From positions 115,448,680 through 115,512,679 of the forward strand of contig CP092863.1 in NCBI GenBank assembly GCA_030710605.1: DNA of 64,000 bases, written 5' to 3'. The stretch comes from Cordylochernes scorpioides (Eukaryota > Arthropoda > Arachnida > Pseudoscorpiones > Chernetidae). The notes under the pieces are model-generated. The model was not told the DNA's origin, made no database searches, and saw only the letters and a list, made by a program, of their open reading frames with translations. Positions 11,650-23,600 of the stretch are shown here, piece after piece; positions within the stretch are counted from its first letter, which is position 1; each line of letters begins with the position of its first letter. The position numbers and the translations under genes were made by a program.

Positions 11650-12210
11650 TGGTAATGCAGTCATGGTTAAAATCTTGAAAGAAATCTAATAAAAATGGTT
11701 TTGATCAGAGATTTCTTTAATTGAACTAAAGGAATAAATAAAAAAACGCCTGGCTTAAGGCCTAAGAATCTAAAAAATGAAAAGATTATTTACAAAATGT
11801 ACAAAAGATTTGAGCCGGCCATCGGGAAACAACAACAATGAGTTTTTATAGGGGAAACGTGACCTCTGGCGGTCGATTTAACAGAGTATTTGAATCAATG
11901 AAATATAATTTTAAATATAATATTTTTTAATATAACATATATATGTTATGTAAAAATATTATTTTATTTCAAATTTATTTCATAGATTAAATTACTCTGT
12001 TAAATCGACCACCAGAGGTCACCGTTTTCACTTTATAAACTCTATTGTTGTTGTTTCCTGCTGGCCGGCTCAAAACTTTTGTACATTATGTAAATAAGTC
12101 ATTTTTTTATTCTTATGCCTTAAGCCAGGCAGTACTTTTATCAAATTATGGTTTTTTATATATTCCTTTAGTTTAATTAAAGCTATTTTTGGTAACTTAT
12201 TTTTTTATTA
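11650..12210. repeat. Large palindrome (snap-back repeat)
   Basis: Two arms of about 270 bp mirror each other around an AT core near 11940 (ACATATATATGT). Shared blocks include GCCTGGCTTAAGGC, TTGAGCCGGCC/GGCCGGCTCAA and GACCTCTGGCGGTCGATTTA and its complement. A single arm of the same family occurs at 31960-32280. No coding sequence or target duplication found. Confidence 0.75.
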
Positions 12211-12540
12211 ATATTATTCCAACGACTGCAAAACAGTATCATAATGATCAAACAACCCACTCAATATACCAAAATCTGCAGAAATCATTTTTATGTAATA
12301 TATATATATAGAGAGAGAGATCATTTTAAGTTCAAAATGCCATGTAAAAATAAAACCGGATTCATATATCGTAAAAAAAGAATGAAGAATCAAGATTCAG
12401 AAAGCTTCAGTTTCATCCCAATTCTTCTTATCTTCTACCCGGTGAACGATTTCCTGAAAACACAGGCGGGAGGAAGTTAGTGGAATGTTGTTGTTTCTTA
12501 TCCCCTTGTGTAAAGATTACACAAATTCCATGAGTTCATG

Positions 12541-12877
12541 CCAGTCCCAAGCCCGGATGAAAAAGGAGGAGGAGGAGCAGTAACAAGCTCACTAAAAAAC
12601 CTGGGTTCAGCTGGCCCGGCTGATAGTACCCTGTAAGGGCTCCAGGGATACAGGATGAGCAGCGTTTGTACTCCATGTTAGGAGCGGCTGCACATGGCAT
12701 CTGTTCCTCATGTCAGAGGCAGCTATTTCTTTTGGAGCTAAGTCGGCCTGCTACTGAGTAGTGCTCCCAGTCTTAATGACAAAGGCAGATGCATTCTACA
12801 TCACCCAGTCATAATGGTTGTCAAGCTTTACAAGCTTGATACCGTAATACGATTGAGTGGAGATAAGAAAGAAGAAG
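12541..12877 (+). repeat. SINE family Y copy, 5' truncated
   Basis: Begins at GTCCCAAGCCCGGATG, fused to a fragment of the (AAC)n LINE. Ends TGAGTGGAGATAAGAAAGAAG. Confidence 0.65.
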
Positions 12878-13084
12878 AAGAAGATGAGTTCATGCTCCTC
12901 GAGCTGTTTTATGATAAGCAGTGGCCTCTCCCAAAGATCCTGTTTAATGCATCCAATGCAAGGTAAAATGTGTTCTGGAGCTGCAGGTGCCAAGCTACAT
13001 TTTGGGCAAGTGGGGTAGATTTTGTTGTTATATTCTAAAGATGACTTGTTCTAAATCTTATTTTTATTTTGCTTATCCATAGTA

Positions 13085-13316
13085 CAGGTGGTACAGGCCA
13101 TAATAATCATGATGGGTAGAAGTAGGTGACTGCTTTTACTGTAAGTGGACCACATGTCTACACACGTGAAAAGCAGTTCGACTTTGCACTTACAAATGTG
13201 CCTCGCGTTTTAATTGCTTACACTTACTGGTGGGGTTGGACTTTTGTAAGAATCGGTGGCCATTGGAGAATTTTTTTTTTTCTTAATCAGAAAAAAAGTG
13301 CCAAATTTGGGATATA
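13085..13316 (-). repeat. tRNA-derived SINE, fragment
   Basis: Carries the SINE body (reverse orientation): GGTACAGGCCATAATAATCA, GAAAAGCAGTTCGACTTTG, TGGTGGGGTTGGACTTTTG. The tRNA-like head is missing. Confidence 0.6.
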
Positions 13317-13469
13317 ATACGTACAGTGGGCCAAAATGATGGATCGCGAATAAAATTATTTATCTACCATAAGTGGATCACTCTTAGTCACTCACCCCAT
13401 AGTATAACCCAATAGAAACACCGACTAGTGAGTACTCAAGTAGAGAAGTACTGATGGGTTAATACTCAC

Positions 13470-13574
13470 ACTGCTTGTCTTCTCTTCTATAAGATCCACC
13501 TCATATTTAGCGTAGAGTTTGGCATCAACCCCACATATAGGATTCATGACAAAGACGTAGGTGATCAACTTGGC
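13470..13574 (-). CDS. Unrecognised exon, 35 codons (paralogue of the 44.5-kb exons)
   Basis: An open segment bounded by a good acceptor (TTTTCTCTCCAG) and donor (GTGAGTATT), phase 0 at both sides. It encodes AKLITYVFVMNP…CGVDAKLYAKYEVDLIEEK. The start resembles the peptide at 44514-44588 (AKFRTIIGVINPPC): both read AK-(L/F)-x-T-x3-V-x-NP-x-C. I do not recognise the family. It lies downstream of the last P2X exon found, on the same strand, and is not P2X-like. It may be an exon of a neighbouring or interleaved gene. Confidence 0.5.
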
Positions 13575-13645
13575 CTGGAGAGAAAACACACACAGGCCAT
13601 TTAACTGGAGCTTGGGATGGGTCAAATCACAACATTTTTGAAATA

Positions 13646-16534
13646 CAGTAGAACATAATTCATGATAGGACACTTCTGCTAAAGGACACCTCTCTACAGT
13701 AGAACATACTCCATGAGAAGACACTCCTGCTAGAGGACACCTCTCTACAGTAGAACATACTCCATGAGCGGCATTCCCGCTAGAGGACATCTCTCTACAG
13801 TAGAACATACTCTATGAGAGGACACTCCCACTAGAGGACACCTCTCTACAGTAGAACATACTCCATGAGAGGACACTCCCGCTAGAGAACATCTCTCTAC
13901 AATAGAACATACTCCATGAGAGGACATTCCCGCTAGAGGACATCTCTCTACAGTAGAACATACTCCATGAGAGGTCATTCCCGCTAGAGGACACCTCTCT
14001 ACAGTAGAACATACTCCATGAGAGGACACTCCCGCTAGAGGACATCTCTCTACAGTAGAACATACTCCATGAGAGGACACTCTGGCTAGAGGACACCTCT
14101 CTACAGTAGAACATACTCCATGAGAGAAATTCCCGCTAGAGGACACCTCTCTACAGTAGAACATACTCCATGGTAGGACACTCCCGCTAGAGGACACCTC
14201 TCTACAGTAGAACATACTCTATGAGAGGACACTCCCGCTAGAGGACACCTCTCTACAGTAGAACATACTCTATGAGAGGACACTCCCGCTAGAGGACATC
14301 TCTCTACAGTAGAACATACTCTATGAGAGGACACTCCCGCTAGAGGATACCTCTCTACAGTAGAACATACTCCTTGAGAGAAATTCCCGCTAGAGGACAC
14401 CTCTCTACAGTAGAACATACTCCATGAGAGGACACTCCCGCTAGAGGACACCTCTCTACAGTAGAACATACTCCATGAGAGGACACTCCCGCTAGAGGAC
14501 ACCTCTCTATAGTAGAACATACTCCATGAGAGGACACTCCCGCTAGAGGACACCTCTCTACAGTAGAACATACTCCATGAGAGGACACTCCCGCTAGAGG
14601 ACACCTCTCTACAGTAGAAAATACTCCATGAGAGGACACTCCCGCTAGAGGACACCTCTCTACAGTAGAACATACTCCATGAGAGGACATTCCCGCTAGA
14701 GGAGACCTCTCTACAGTAGAACATACTCCATGAGAGGTCACTCCCGCTAGAGGACATCTCTCTACAGTAGAACATACTCCATGAGAGGTCACACCCACTA
14801 GAGGACATCTCTCTACAGTAGAACATACTCCATGAGAGGTCACTCCCGCTAGAGGGCATCTCTCTACAGTAGAACATACTCCATGAGAGGACACTCCCGC
14901 TAGAGGACATCTCTCTACAGTAGAACATACTCCATGAGAGAAATTCCCGCTAGAGGACACCTCTCTACAGTAGAACATACTCCATGAGAGGACACTCCGC
15001 TAGAGGACACCTCTCTACAGTAGAACATACTCCATGAGAGAAATTCCCGCTAGAGGACACCTCTCTACAGTAGAACATACTCCATGAGAGGACACTCCCG
15101 CTAGAGGACACCTCTCTACAGTAGAACATACTCTATGAGAGGACACTCCCGCTAGAGGACACCTCTCTACAGTAGAACATACTCCATGAGAGGACACTCC
15201 CGCTAGAGGACACCTCTCTACAGTAGAACATACTCCATGAGAGGACATTCCCGCTAGAGGAGACCTCTCTACAGTAGAACATACTCCATGAGAGGCATTC
15301 CCGCTAGAGGACACCTCTTTACAGTAGAACATACTCCATGAGAGGTCACTCCCGCTAGAGGACATCTCTCTACAGTAGAACATACTCCATGAGAGGTCAC
15401 TCCCGCTAGAGGACATCTCTCTACAGTAGAACATACTCCATGAGAGGACACTCCCGCTAGAGGACATCTCTCTACAGTAGAACATACTCCATGAGAGGAC
15501 ACTCCCGCTAGAGGACATCTCTCTACAGTAGAACATACTCCATGAGAGGACACTCCCGCTAGAGGACATCTCTCTACAGTAGAACATACTCCATGAGAGG
15601 ACACTCCCGCTAGAGCACATCTCTCTACAGTAGAACATACTCCATGAGAGGACACTCCCGCTAGAGGACACCTCTCTACAGTAGAACATACTCCATGAGA
15701 GGACACTCCCGCTAGAGGACATCTCTCTACAGTAGAACATACTCCATGAGAGGACACTCCCGCTAGAGGACACCTCTCTACAGTAGAACATACTCCATGA
15801 AAGGACACTCCCGCTAGAGGACACCTCTCTACAGTAGAACATACTCCATGAGAGGCATTCCCGCTAGAGGACACCTCTCTACAGTAGAACATATTCTATG
15901 AGAGGACACTCCCGCTAGAGGACACCTCTCTACAGTAGAACATACTCCATGAGAGGACACTCCCGCTAGAGGACACCTCTCTACAGTAGAACAACCTCCA
16001 TGAGAGGACACCTCTCTACAGTAGAACATACTCCATGAGAGGACACTCCCGCTAGAGGACACCTCTCTACAGTAGAACATACTCCATGAGAGGACACTCC
16101 TGCTAGAGGACATCTCTCTACAGTAGAACATACTCCATGAGAGGACACTCCTGCTAGAGGACATCTCTCTACAGTAGAACATACTCCATGAGAGGCATTC
16201 CCGCTAGAGGACACCTCTCTACAGTAGAACATACTCCATGAGAGGACACTCCTGCTAGAGGACATCTCTCTACAGTAGAACATACTCCATGAGAGGACAC
16301 TCCTGCTAGAGGACATCTCTCTACAGTAGAACATACTCCATGAGAGGACACTCCTGCTAGAGGACATCTCTCTACAGTAGAACATACTCCATGAGAGGAC
16401 ACTCCTGCTAGAGGACATCTCTCTACAGTAGAACATACTCCATGAGAGGACACTCCTGCTAGAGGACATCTCTCTACAGTAGAACATACTCCATGAGAGG
16501 ACACTCCCGCTAGAGGACATCTCTCTACAGTAGA
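13646..16534. repeat. 51-bp minisatellite, about 57 units
   Basis: Unit on the plus strand: TAGAACATACTCCATGAGAG + GACACTCCCGCTAGAGGACA + CCTCTCTACAG (51 bp). Variants change a few positions (CATCTCT for CACCTCT, TGCTAG for CGCTAG) or lack three bases (GAGGCATTCCC). The first unit starts with a MITE-like CAGTAGAACATAATTCATG, so the unit is an expanded MITE end. Because 51 is a multiple of three, long open frames appear in several frames. They are not genes. Confidence 0.95.
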
Positions 16535-16717
16535 GTGTTGTATATTCCTTCTTCACTTGTACCAATCTAAATTTCTGTCAATACTACACTAATTATTGTT
16601 CTTTAAGACAAGGAACTGCTTGTTCTCGATTGCTTGTATATAAGTTTATACCAAGCCCTTTCTTTCTTCTTTCCCCCTTATTTGATACATTGTTGATTAT
16701 TGTTACTATTACTGTAA

Positions 16718-17127
16718 CTCTGCCTTTGCTGGCCCCAAGCCCAGATGAAAAAGGAGGAAGGGGAGCAGTAACAAGCTTGATAAAAACATGGGCCCAGCTG
16801 ATAGTACCCTGTAAGGGCTCCAGGGATACAGGATGTACTCCATGTTAGGAGCAGCTACACATAGCATCTGTTCCTTATGTCAGAGGCGGCCATTATATAT
16901 TGGAGCTATTTCAGTGTCCTGCTACCTAGTAGTGCTCCCAGTTTTAATGACAAAAGCAGACACATTCTACTTTACCCAGTCATGATGGTTGTCAAAAACC
17001 TCATAATTGACTGTATTGTCTAATCCATTGATGAGCTCTACTCATCTCCAGCACAGACACAATCAACAAGCTCTACAGACTTGATACCCTAATATGATTG
17101 AGTGAAGATAAGAAAGAAGAACAAGAC
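16718..17127 (+). repeat. SINE family Y copy
   Basis: Head TAACTCTGCCTTTGCTGGCC, landmarks CAGTAGTGCTCC-type and tail TTGAGTGAAGATAAGAAAGA. Somewhat diverged. Confidence 0.65.
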
Positions 17128-17189
17128 ATGAAGTCTAACAATAGTGTCTACAGTTTTCTGTCTGATTGGTATTGATTGATGATTAAGTA

Positions 17190-17438
17190 ATATGTGGTAC
17201 AGGCCATGTGTGATAATCATGGTGGTAATTTAGTGACGGCTTTTACTGCAAGTGTACCACATGTCTACACATGTGAAAAGCAGTTCGATTTTTGCATTTA
17301 CAAATGTGCCAGAGCTCTGTTTGGTTACTTGCACTCACTGGTGGGGTTGGACTTTTGCCCAATGAGGGATACGATTTGGGGTCGTAGCAGTCAAAAACCA
17401 ATGGTTTAGACCACCCTTCCACTGACGACCCCCATGAA
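17190..17438 (-). repeat. tRNA-derived SINE copy
   Basis: Reverse-oriented SINE: tail side GGTACAGGCCATGTGTGATA, body GAAAAGCAGTTCGATTTTTG, and a decayed tRNA-like head near 17370-17430 (GACCACCCTTCCACTGACGA). Confidence 0.65.
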
Positions 17439-17482
17439 GGTACCCACATTGAAACTACAACAAATCTATGGTGCTAACTCAC

Positions 17483-17627
17483 CAACACAAGTAGTCCTAA
17501 CCCAGATCCCAATTTATGGGATAACTTTAAAAAGCTAAATTTGCCAGCAGTGGCCTGGACTTGGATGATGAAGTAGATTCCATTCACTCTGTACAGACTT
17601 CTCTTGGGTCCATAGTAGTCGGCGTAT
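17483..17627 (-). CDS. P2X exon: last ectodomain strand and first half of TM2
   Basis: Encodes YADYYGPKRSLYRVNGIYF…GKFSF…GSGLGLLVL; donor GTGAGT. Phase 2 on entry completes the Arg of SFR. The acceptor (ATTTGTGTGGCAG) is formed by the last unit of the 34-bp minisatellite that begins directly upstream. Confidence 0.88.
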
Positions 17628-20600
17628 CTGCCACACAAATATGTAAATAGCCGCACAAATATGTAAATAAGACATAGCCACACACAGGGAAAATATGTAA
17701 ATAGCCACACACAGGGCAAATATGTAAATAAGACATAGCCACACACAGGGAAAATATGTAAATAGCCACACACAGGGCAAATATGTAAATAGCCGCACAC
17801 AGGACAAATATGTAAATAGCCGTACACAGGGCATATATGTAAATAGCCGCACACAGGGCAATATGTAAATAAGACATAGCTGCACACAGGGCAAATATGT
17901 AAATAGCCGCACACAGGGCAATATGTAAATAAGACATAGCTGCACACAGGACAAATATGTAAATAAGACATAGCCGCACACAGGACAAATATGTAAATAA
18001 GACATAGCTGCACACAGGGCAAATATGTAAATAAGGCATAGCCACACACAGGGCAAATATGTAAATAGCCGCACACAGGGCAATATGTAAATAAGACATA
18101 GCTGCACACAGGGCAAATATGTAAATAAGACATAGCTGCACACAGGGCAAATATATAAATAGCTGCACACAGGGCAATATGTAAATAAGACATAGCTGCA
18201 CACAGGACAAATATGTAAATAAGACATAGCCGCACACAGGACAAATATGTAAATAAGACATAGCCACACACAGGGCAAATATATAAATAGCCGCACACAG
18301 GGCAATATGTAAATAAGACATAGCTGCACACAGGGCAAATATGTAAATAAGACATAGCTGCACACAGGGCAAATATGTAAATAGCCGCACACAGGGCAAA
18401 TATGTAAATAAGACATAGCTGCACACAGGGCAAATATGTAAATAGCCGCACACAGGGCAATATGTAAATAAGACATAGCTGCACACAGGACAAATATGTA
18501 AATAAGACATAGCCGCACACAGGGCAATATGTAAATAAGACATAGCTGCACACAGGACAAATATGTAAATAAGACATAGCTGCACACAGGGCAAATATGT
18601 AAATAAGACATAGCCACACACAGGGCAAATATGTAAATAAGACATAGCCACACACAGGGCAAATATGTAAATAAGACATAGCGGCACACAGGTCAAATAT
18701 GTAAATAAGACATAGCCACACACAGGGCAAATATGTAAATAAGACATAGCTGCACACAGGGCAAATATGTAAATAAGACATAGCTGCACACAGGACAAAT
18801 ATGTAAATAAGACATAGCTGCACACAGGACAAATATGTAAATAAGACATAGCTGCACAAAGGGCAAATATGTGAATAAATCATAGCTGCACACAAGACAA
18901 ATATGTAAATAAAACATAGCCACACACAAGACAAATATGTAAATAAGACATAGCTGCACACTGGACAAATATGTAAATAAAACATAGCCACACACAAGAC
19001 AAATATGTAAATAAGACAGCTGCACACACAAGGCAATATGTAAATAAGACATAGCTGCACACAGGGTAAATATGTAAATAAGACATAGCTGCACACAGGG
19101 CAAATATGTAAATAAGACATAGCTGCACACAGGGCAAATATGTAAATAAGACATAGCTGCACACAGGGCAAATATGTAAATAAGACATAGCTGCACACAG
19201 GGCAAATATGTAAATAAGACATAGCTGCACACAAGACAAATATGTAAATAAGACATAGCCGCACACAGAGCAAATATGTAAATAAGATATAGCTGCACAC
19301 AGGACAAATATGTAAATAAGACATAGCTGCACACAGGGCAAATATTTAAATAAGACATAGCTGCACACAGGACAAATATGTAAATAAGACATAGCTGCAC
19401 ACAGGGCAATATGTAAATAAGACATAGCTGCACACAGGGCAAATATGTGAATAAATCATAGCTGCACACAAGACAAATATGTAAATAAAATATAGCCACA
19501 CACAAGACAAATATGTAAATAAGACATAGCTGCACACAAGACAAATATGTAAATAAGACATAGCTGCACACAGGGCAATATGTAAATAAGACATAGCTGC
19601 ACACAGGACAAATATGTAAATAAGACATAGCCACACACAAGACAAATATGTAAATAAGACATAGCTGCACACAAGACAAATATGTAAATAAAACATGGCC
19701 ACACACAAGGCAATATGTAAATAAGACATAACTGCACACAAGACAAATATGTAAATAAGACATAGCTGCACACAAGACAAATATGTAAATAAAACATAGC
19801 CACACACAGGGCAATATGTAAATAAGACATAGCCATACACAAGACAAATATGTAAATAAGACATAGATGAACACAAGACAAAATTTAAATAAGACATAGT
19901 GCAAAAAACTTTTTATCCAATATATTTATGAGAAATAGTAAAAAAGAGAAATTGTAATGGGATCAGGTGAATAAATAAAGAAAAAGACATTTCCTGATCG
20001 TGCAAGATACTGAGAAACTTTTATTTGCACGATCAGTTGTTTTCCTTTATATTTATATTCACTTTTGTGCTATTTTTCATATATATACAATAAAACCCCT
20101 TTATAGCAAACTCCTATGGGACTGAACCTATGGTTCACTATAGCCATAGTTCACTGTATTATAAAATATCCCAGTTTTGTTTTACTGTATATATATGTAG
20201 TAATGTAGTTTATGCTGTTGGATGAATGCAGTGTGGCATGTTGGTTAGAAGCAGTCGTGGTGGTTGAGTGATGGGTGGTAAGGACACACAGGATCCAGAG
20301 GCCCCGTGAGGAAATAGATCAGGGAGGAAAGATAGAACAACTGGCGTCGAGACCACCTCGGTGAGAACTGCCCCTTGACCATCCCGTCTAACCACTTTTA
20401 AGCCGCTTTAAGTAAGATAAGTCCCCTAGGGGAGAATGAAGTCGTGATACTTGTTTACCAAGGGGGTTGTTTGTTAACACGGCTATCTTCCCTTGTACTC
20501 CCACACAGGTCATTTTATTTGCATATTTCCACAAATATTATTATATATATATATAATAATTTGCCCTTTTGATTGTTGATTGTTGTTCCTATGTAAGATC

Positions 20601-23600
20601 TGTAATGTATATTAAACTTTTAGTTTGGCAACGCCAACTATTTATCATCATCACTGAATAGCATTCAGAATTTGCATGTAACTTAAGAAATAAACAATAA
20701 GTTTTGTTTACTGCGTCTTATTAAATATTTCCATAGACTATAAAGAATAGTAAAGTGTAAACGAACAACAGAACATGGTGGCAGCGGTAAGTCTATCGTT
20801 TTAAAATATAAAAATATAGGTATAATAACTATTTTAACTTTTTTTATATTTTGCTTTCTCATAAATTATAAAAGATAATTATGAATAATTTACCACCGCC
20901 TTCTGCGTTTACAATAGATCAAAATGATCCTAATAAATGGCCAAAATGGTGTAAAAAATTTGAAAACTACATCATAGCAAGTGATCTTGATTCAAAAACT
21001 ATACAACAACAAAGGGCTATTCTATTACATATTATTGGCGATTCAGCGCTTGAAATATATAATACACTAGACGAATGGCCCGGGCAACGCCCGGGTTTTA
21101 CCCGAGTGCGTATATATTTTAAAAACGTTTTAATTCAAATACTATTCATTACAATTATAAATTGGCGCCATGGATGTCACTCTTGTGAAACGTCGCGTTC
21201 CAAACTGTGTGTTTTTAAAACGTTTTAATTAAAATACTATTCATATAAAATAAAAGGATTTAAAAGCGCGAATGTTTCCCCTATACATAAAACGAACATC
21301 TACTGTCCTTACTGCGATGAAAAAATATATTGGGAGGGCTTGGCTCATCAGTGGTGAACCCTCCCAGCGGTTTCGCCAATTTAATCCACCATACCGCTTC
21401 TCGGAGCTCTAATATTGTATTGGATCATTCTGCTTTTATATGCTACACTGAAGGATGGAATCTTAGAAATGGTTTTCAAGTAAACTATGGACATAAGCTT
21501 ATAGGACAGTAGAATTATATTCAAATATTTGCTTCGAGCAATGCTCTTCAGCAAACTATAAAGACAAGGTCATTAGGAATAAATTAACACAAAGCAATAA
21601 CGCGCCATCTATACATATAAAATAAAAGGATTTAAAAGCGCGAATGTTTCCCCTATACATAAAACGAACATCTACTGTCCTTACTGCGATGAAAAAATAT
21701 ATTGGGAGGGCTTGGCTCATCAGTGGTGAACCCTCCCAGCGGTTTCGCCAATTTAATCCACCATACCGCTTCTCGGAGCTCTAATATTGTATTGGATCAT
21801 TCTGCTTTTATATGCTACACTGAAGGATGGAATCTTAGAAATGGTTTTCAAGTAAACTATGGACATAAGCTTATAGGACAGTAGAATTATATTCAAATAT
21901 TTGCTTCGAGCAATGCTCTTCAGCAAACTATAAAGACAAGGTCATTAGGAATAAATTAACACAAAGCAATAACGCGCCATCTATACATATAAAATAAAAG
22001 GATTTAAAAGCGCGAATGTTTCCCCTATACATAAAACGAACATCTACTGTCCTTACTGCGATGAAAAAATATATTGGGAGGGCTTGGCTCATCAGTGGTG
22101 AACCCTCCCAGCGGTTTCGCCAATTTAATCCACCATACCGCTTCTCGGAGCTCTAATATTGTATTGGATCATTCTGCTTTTATATGCTACACTGAAGGAT
22201 GGAATCTTAGAAATGGTTTTCAAGTAAACTATGGACATAAGCTTATAGGACAGTAGAATTATATTCAAATATTTGCTTCGAGCAATGCTCTTCAGCAAAC
22301 TATAAAGACAAGGTCATTAGGAATAAATTAACACAAAGCAATAACGCGCCATCTATACATATAAAATAAAAGGATTTAAAAGCGCGAATGTTTCCCCTAT
22401 ACATAAAACGAACATCTACTGTCCTTACTGCGATGAAAAAATATATTGGGAGGGCTTGGCTCATCAGTGGTGAACCCTCCCAGCGGTTTCGCCAATTTAA
22501 TCCACCATACCGCTTCTCGGAGCTCTAATATTGTATTGGATCATTCTGCTTTTATATGCTACACTGAAGGATGGAATCTTAGAAATGGTTTTCAAGTAAA
22601 CTATGGACATAAGCTTATAGGACAGTAGAATTATATTCAAATATTTGCTTCGAGCAATGCTCTTCAGCAAACTATAAAGACAAGGTCATTAGGAATAAAT
22701 TAACACAAAGCAATAACGCGCCATCTATACATATAAAATAAAAGGATTTAAAAGCGCGAATGTTTCCCCTATACATAAAACGAACATCTACTGTCCTTAC
22801 TGCGATGAAAAAATATATTGGGAGGGCTTGGCTCATCAGTGGTGAACCCTCCCAGCGGTTTCGCCAATTTAATCCACCATACCGCTTCTCGGAGCTCTAA
22901 TATTGTATTGGATCATTCTGCTTTTATATGCTACACTGAAGGATGGAATCTTAGAAATGGTTTTCAAGTAAACTATGGACATAAGCTTATAGGACAGTAG
23001 AATTATATTCAAATATTTGCTTCGAGCAATGCTCTTCAGCAAACTATAAAGACAAGGTCATTAGGAATAAATTAACACAAAGCAATAACGCGCCATCTAT
23101 ACATATAAAATAAAAGGATTTAAAAGCGCGAATGTTTCCCCTATACATAAAACGAACATCTACTGTCCTTACTGCGATGAAAAAATATATTGGGAGGGCT
23201 TGGCTCATCAGTGGTGAACCCTCCCAGCGGTTTCGCCAATTTAATCCACCATACCGCTTCTCGGAGCTCTAATATTGTATTGGATCATTCTGCTTTTATA
23301 TGCTACACTGAAGGATGGAATCTTAGAAATGGTTTTCAAGTAAACTATGGACATAAGCTTATAGGACAGTAGAATTATATTCAAATATTTGCTTCGAGCA
23401 ATGCTCTTCAGCAAACTATAAAGACAAGGTCATTAGGAATAAATTAACACAAAGCAATAACGCGCCATCTATACATATAAAATAAAAGGATTTAAAAGCG
23501 CGAATGTTTCCCCTATACATAAAACGAACATCTACTGTCCTTACTGCGATGAAAAAATATATTGGGAGGGCTTGGCTCATCAGTGGTGAACCCTCCCAGC

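Noticed and set aside
13646-16534. Long open reading frames (up to about 275 codons) across the 51-bp array
   Set aside because: 51 is a multiple of three, so absence of a stop in one unit gives an endless frame. Several frames are open at once and none has splice or start context.
17629-19904. A 616-codon open frame through the 34-bp array on the minus strand
   Set aside because: Open in all three minus frames because 34-bp units rotate frames; low-complexity product. Only the last part (17483-17627) is real, as a P2X exon.
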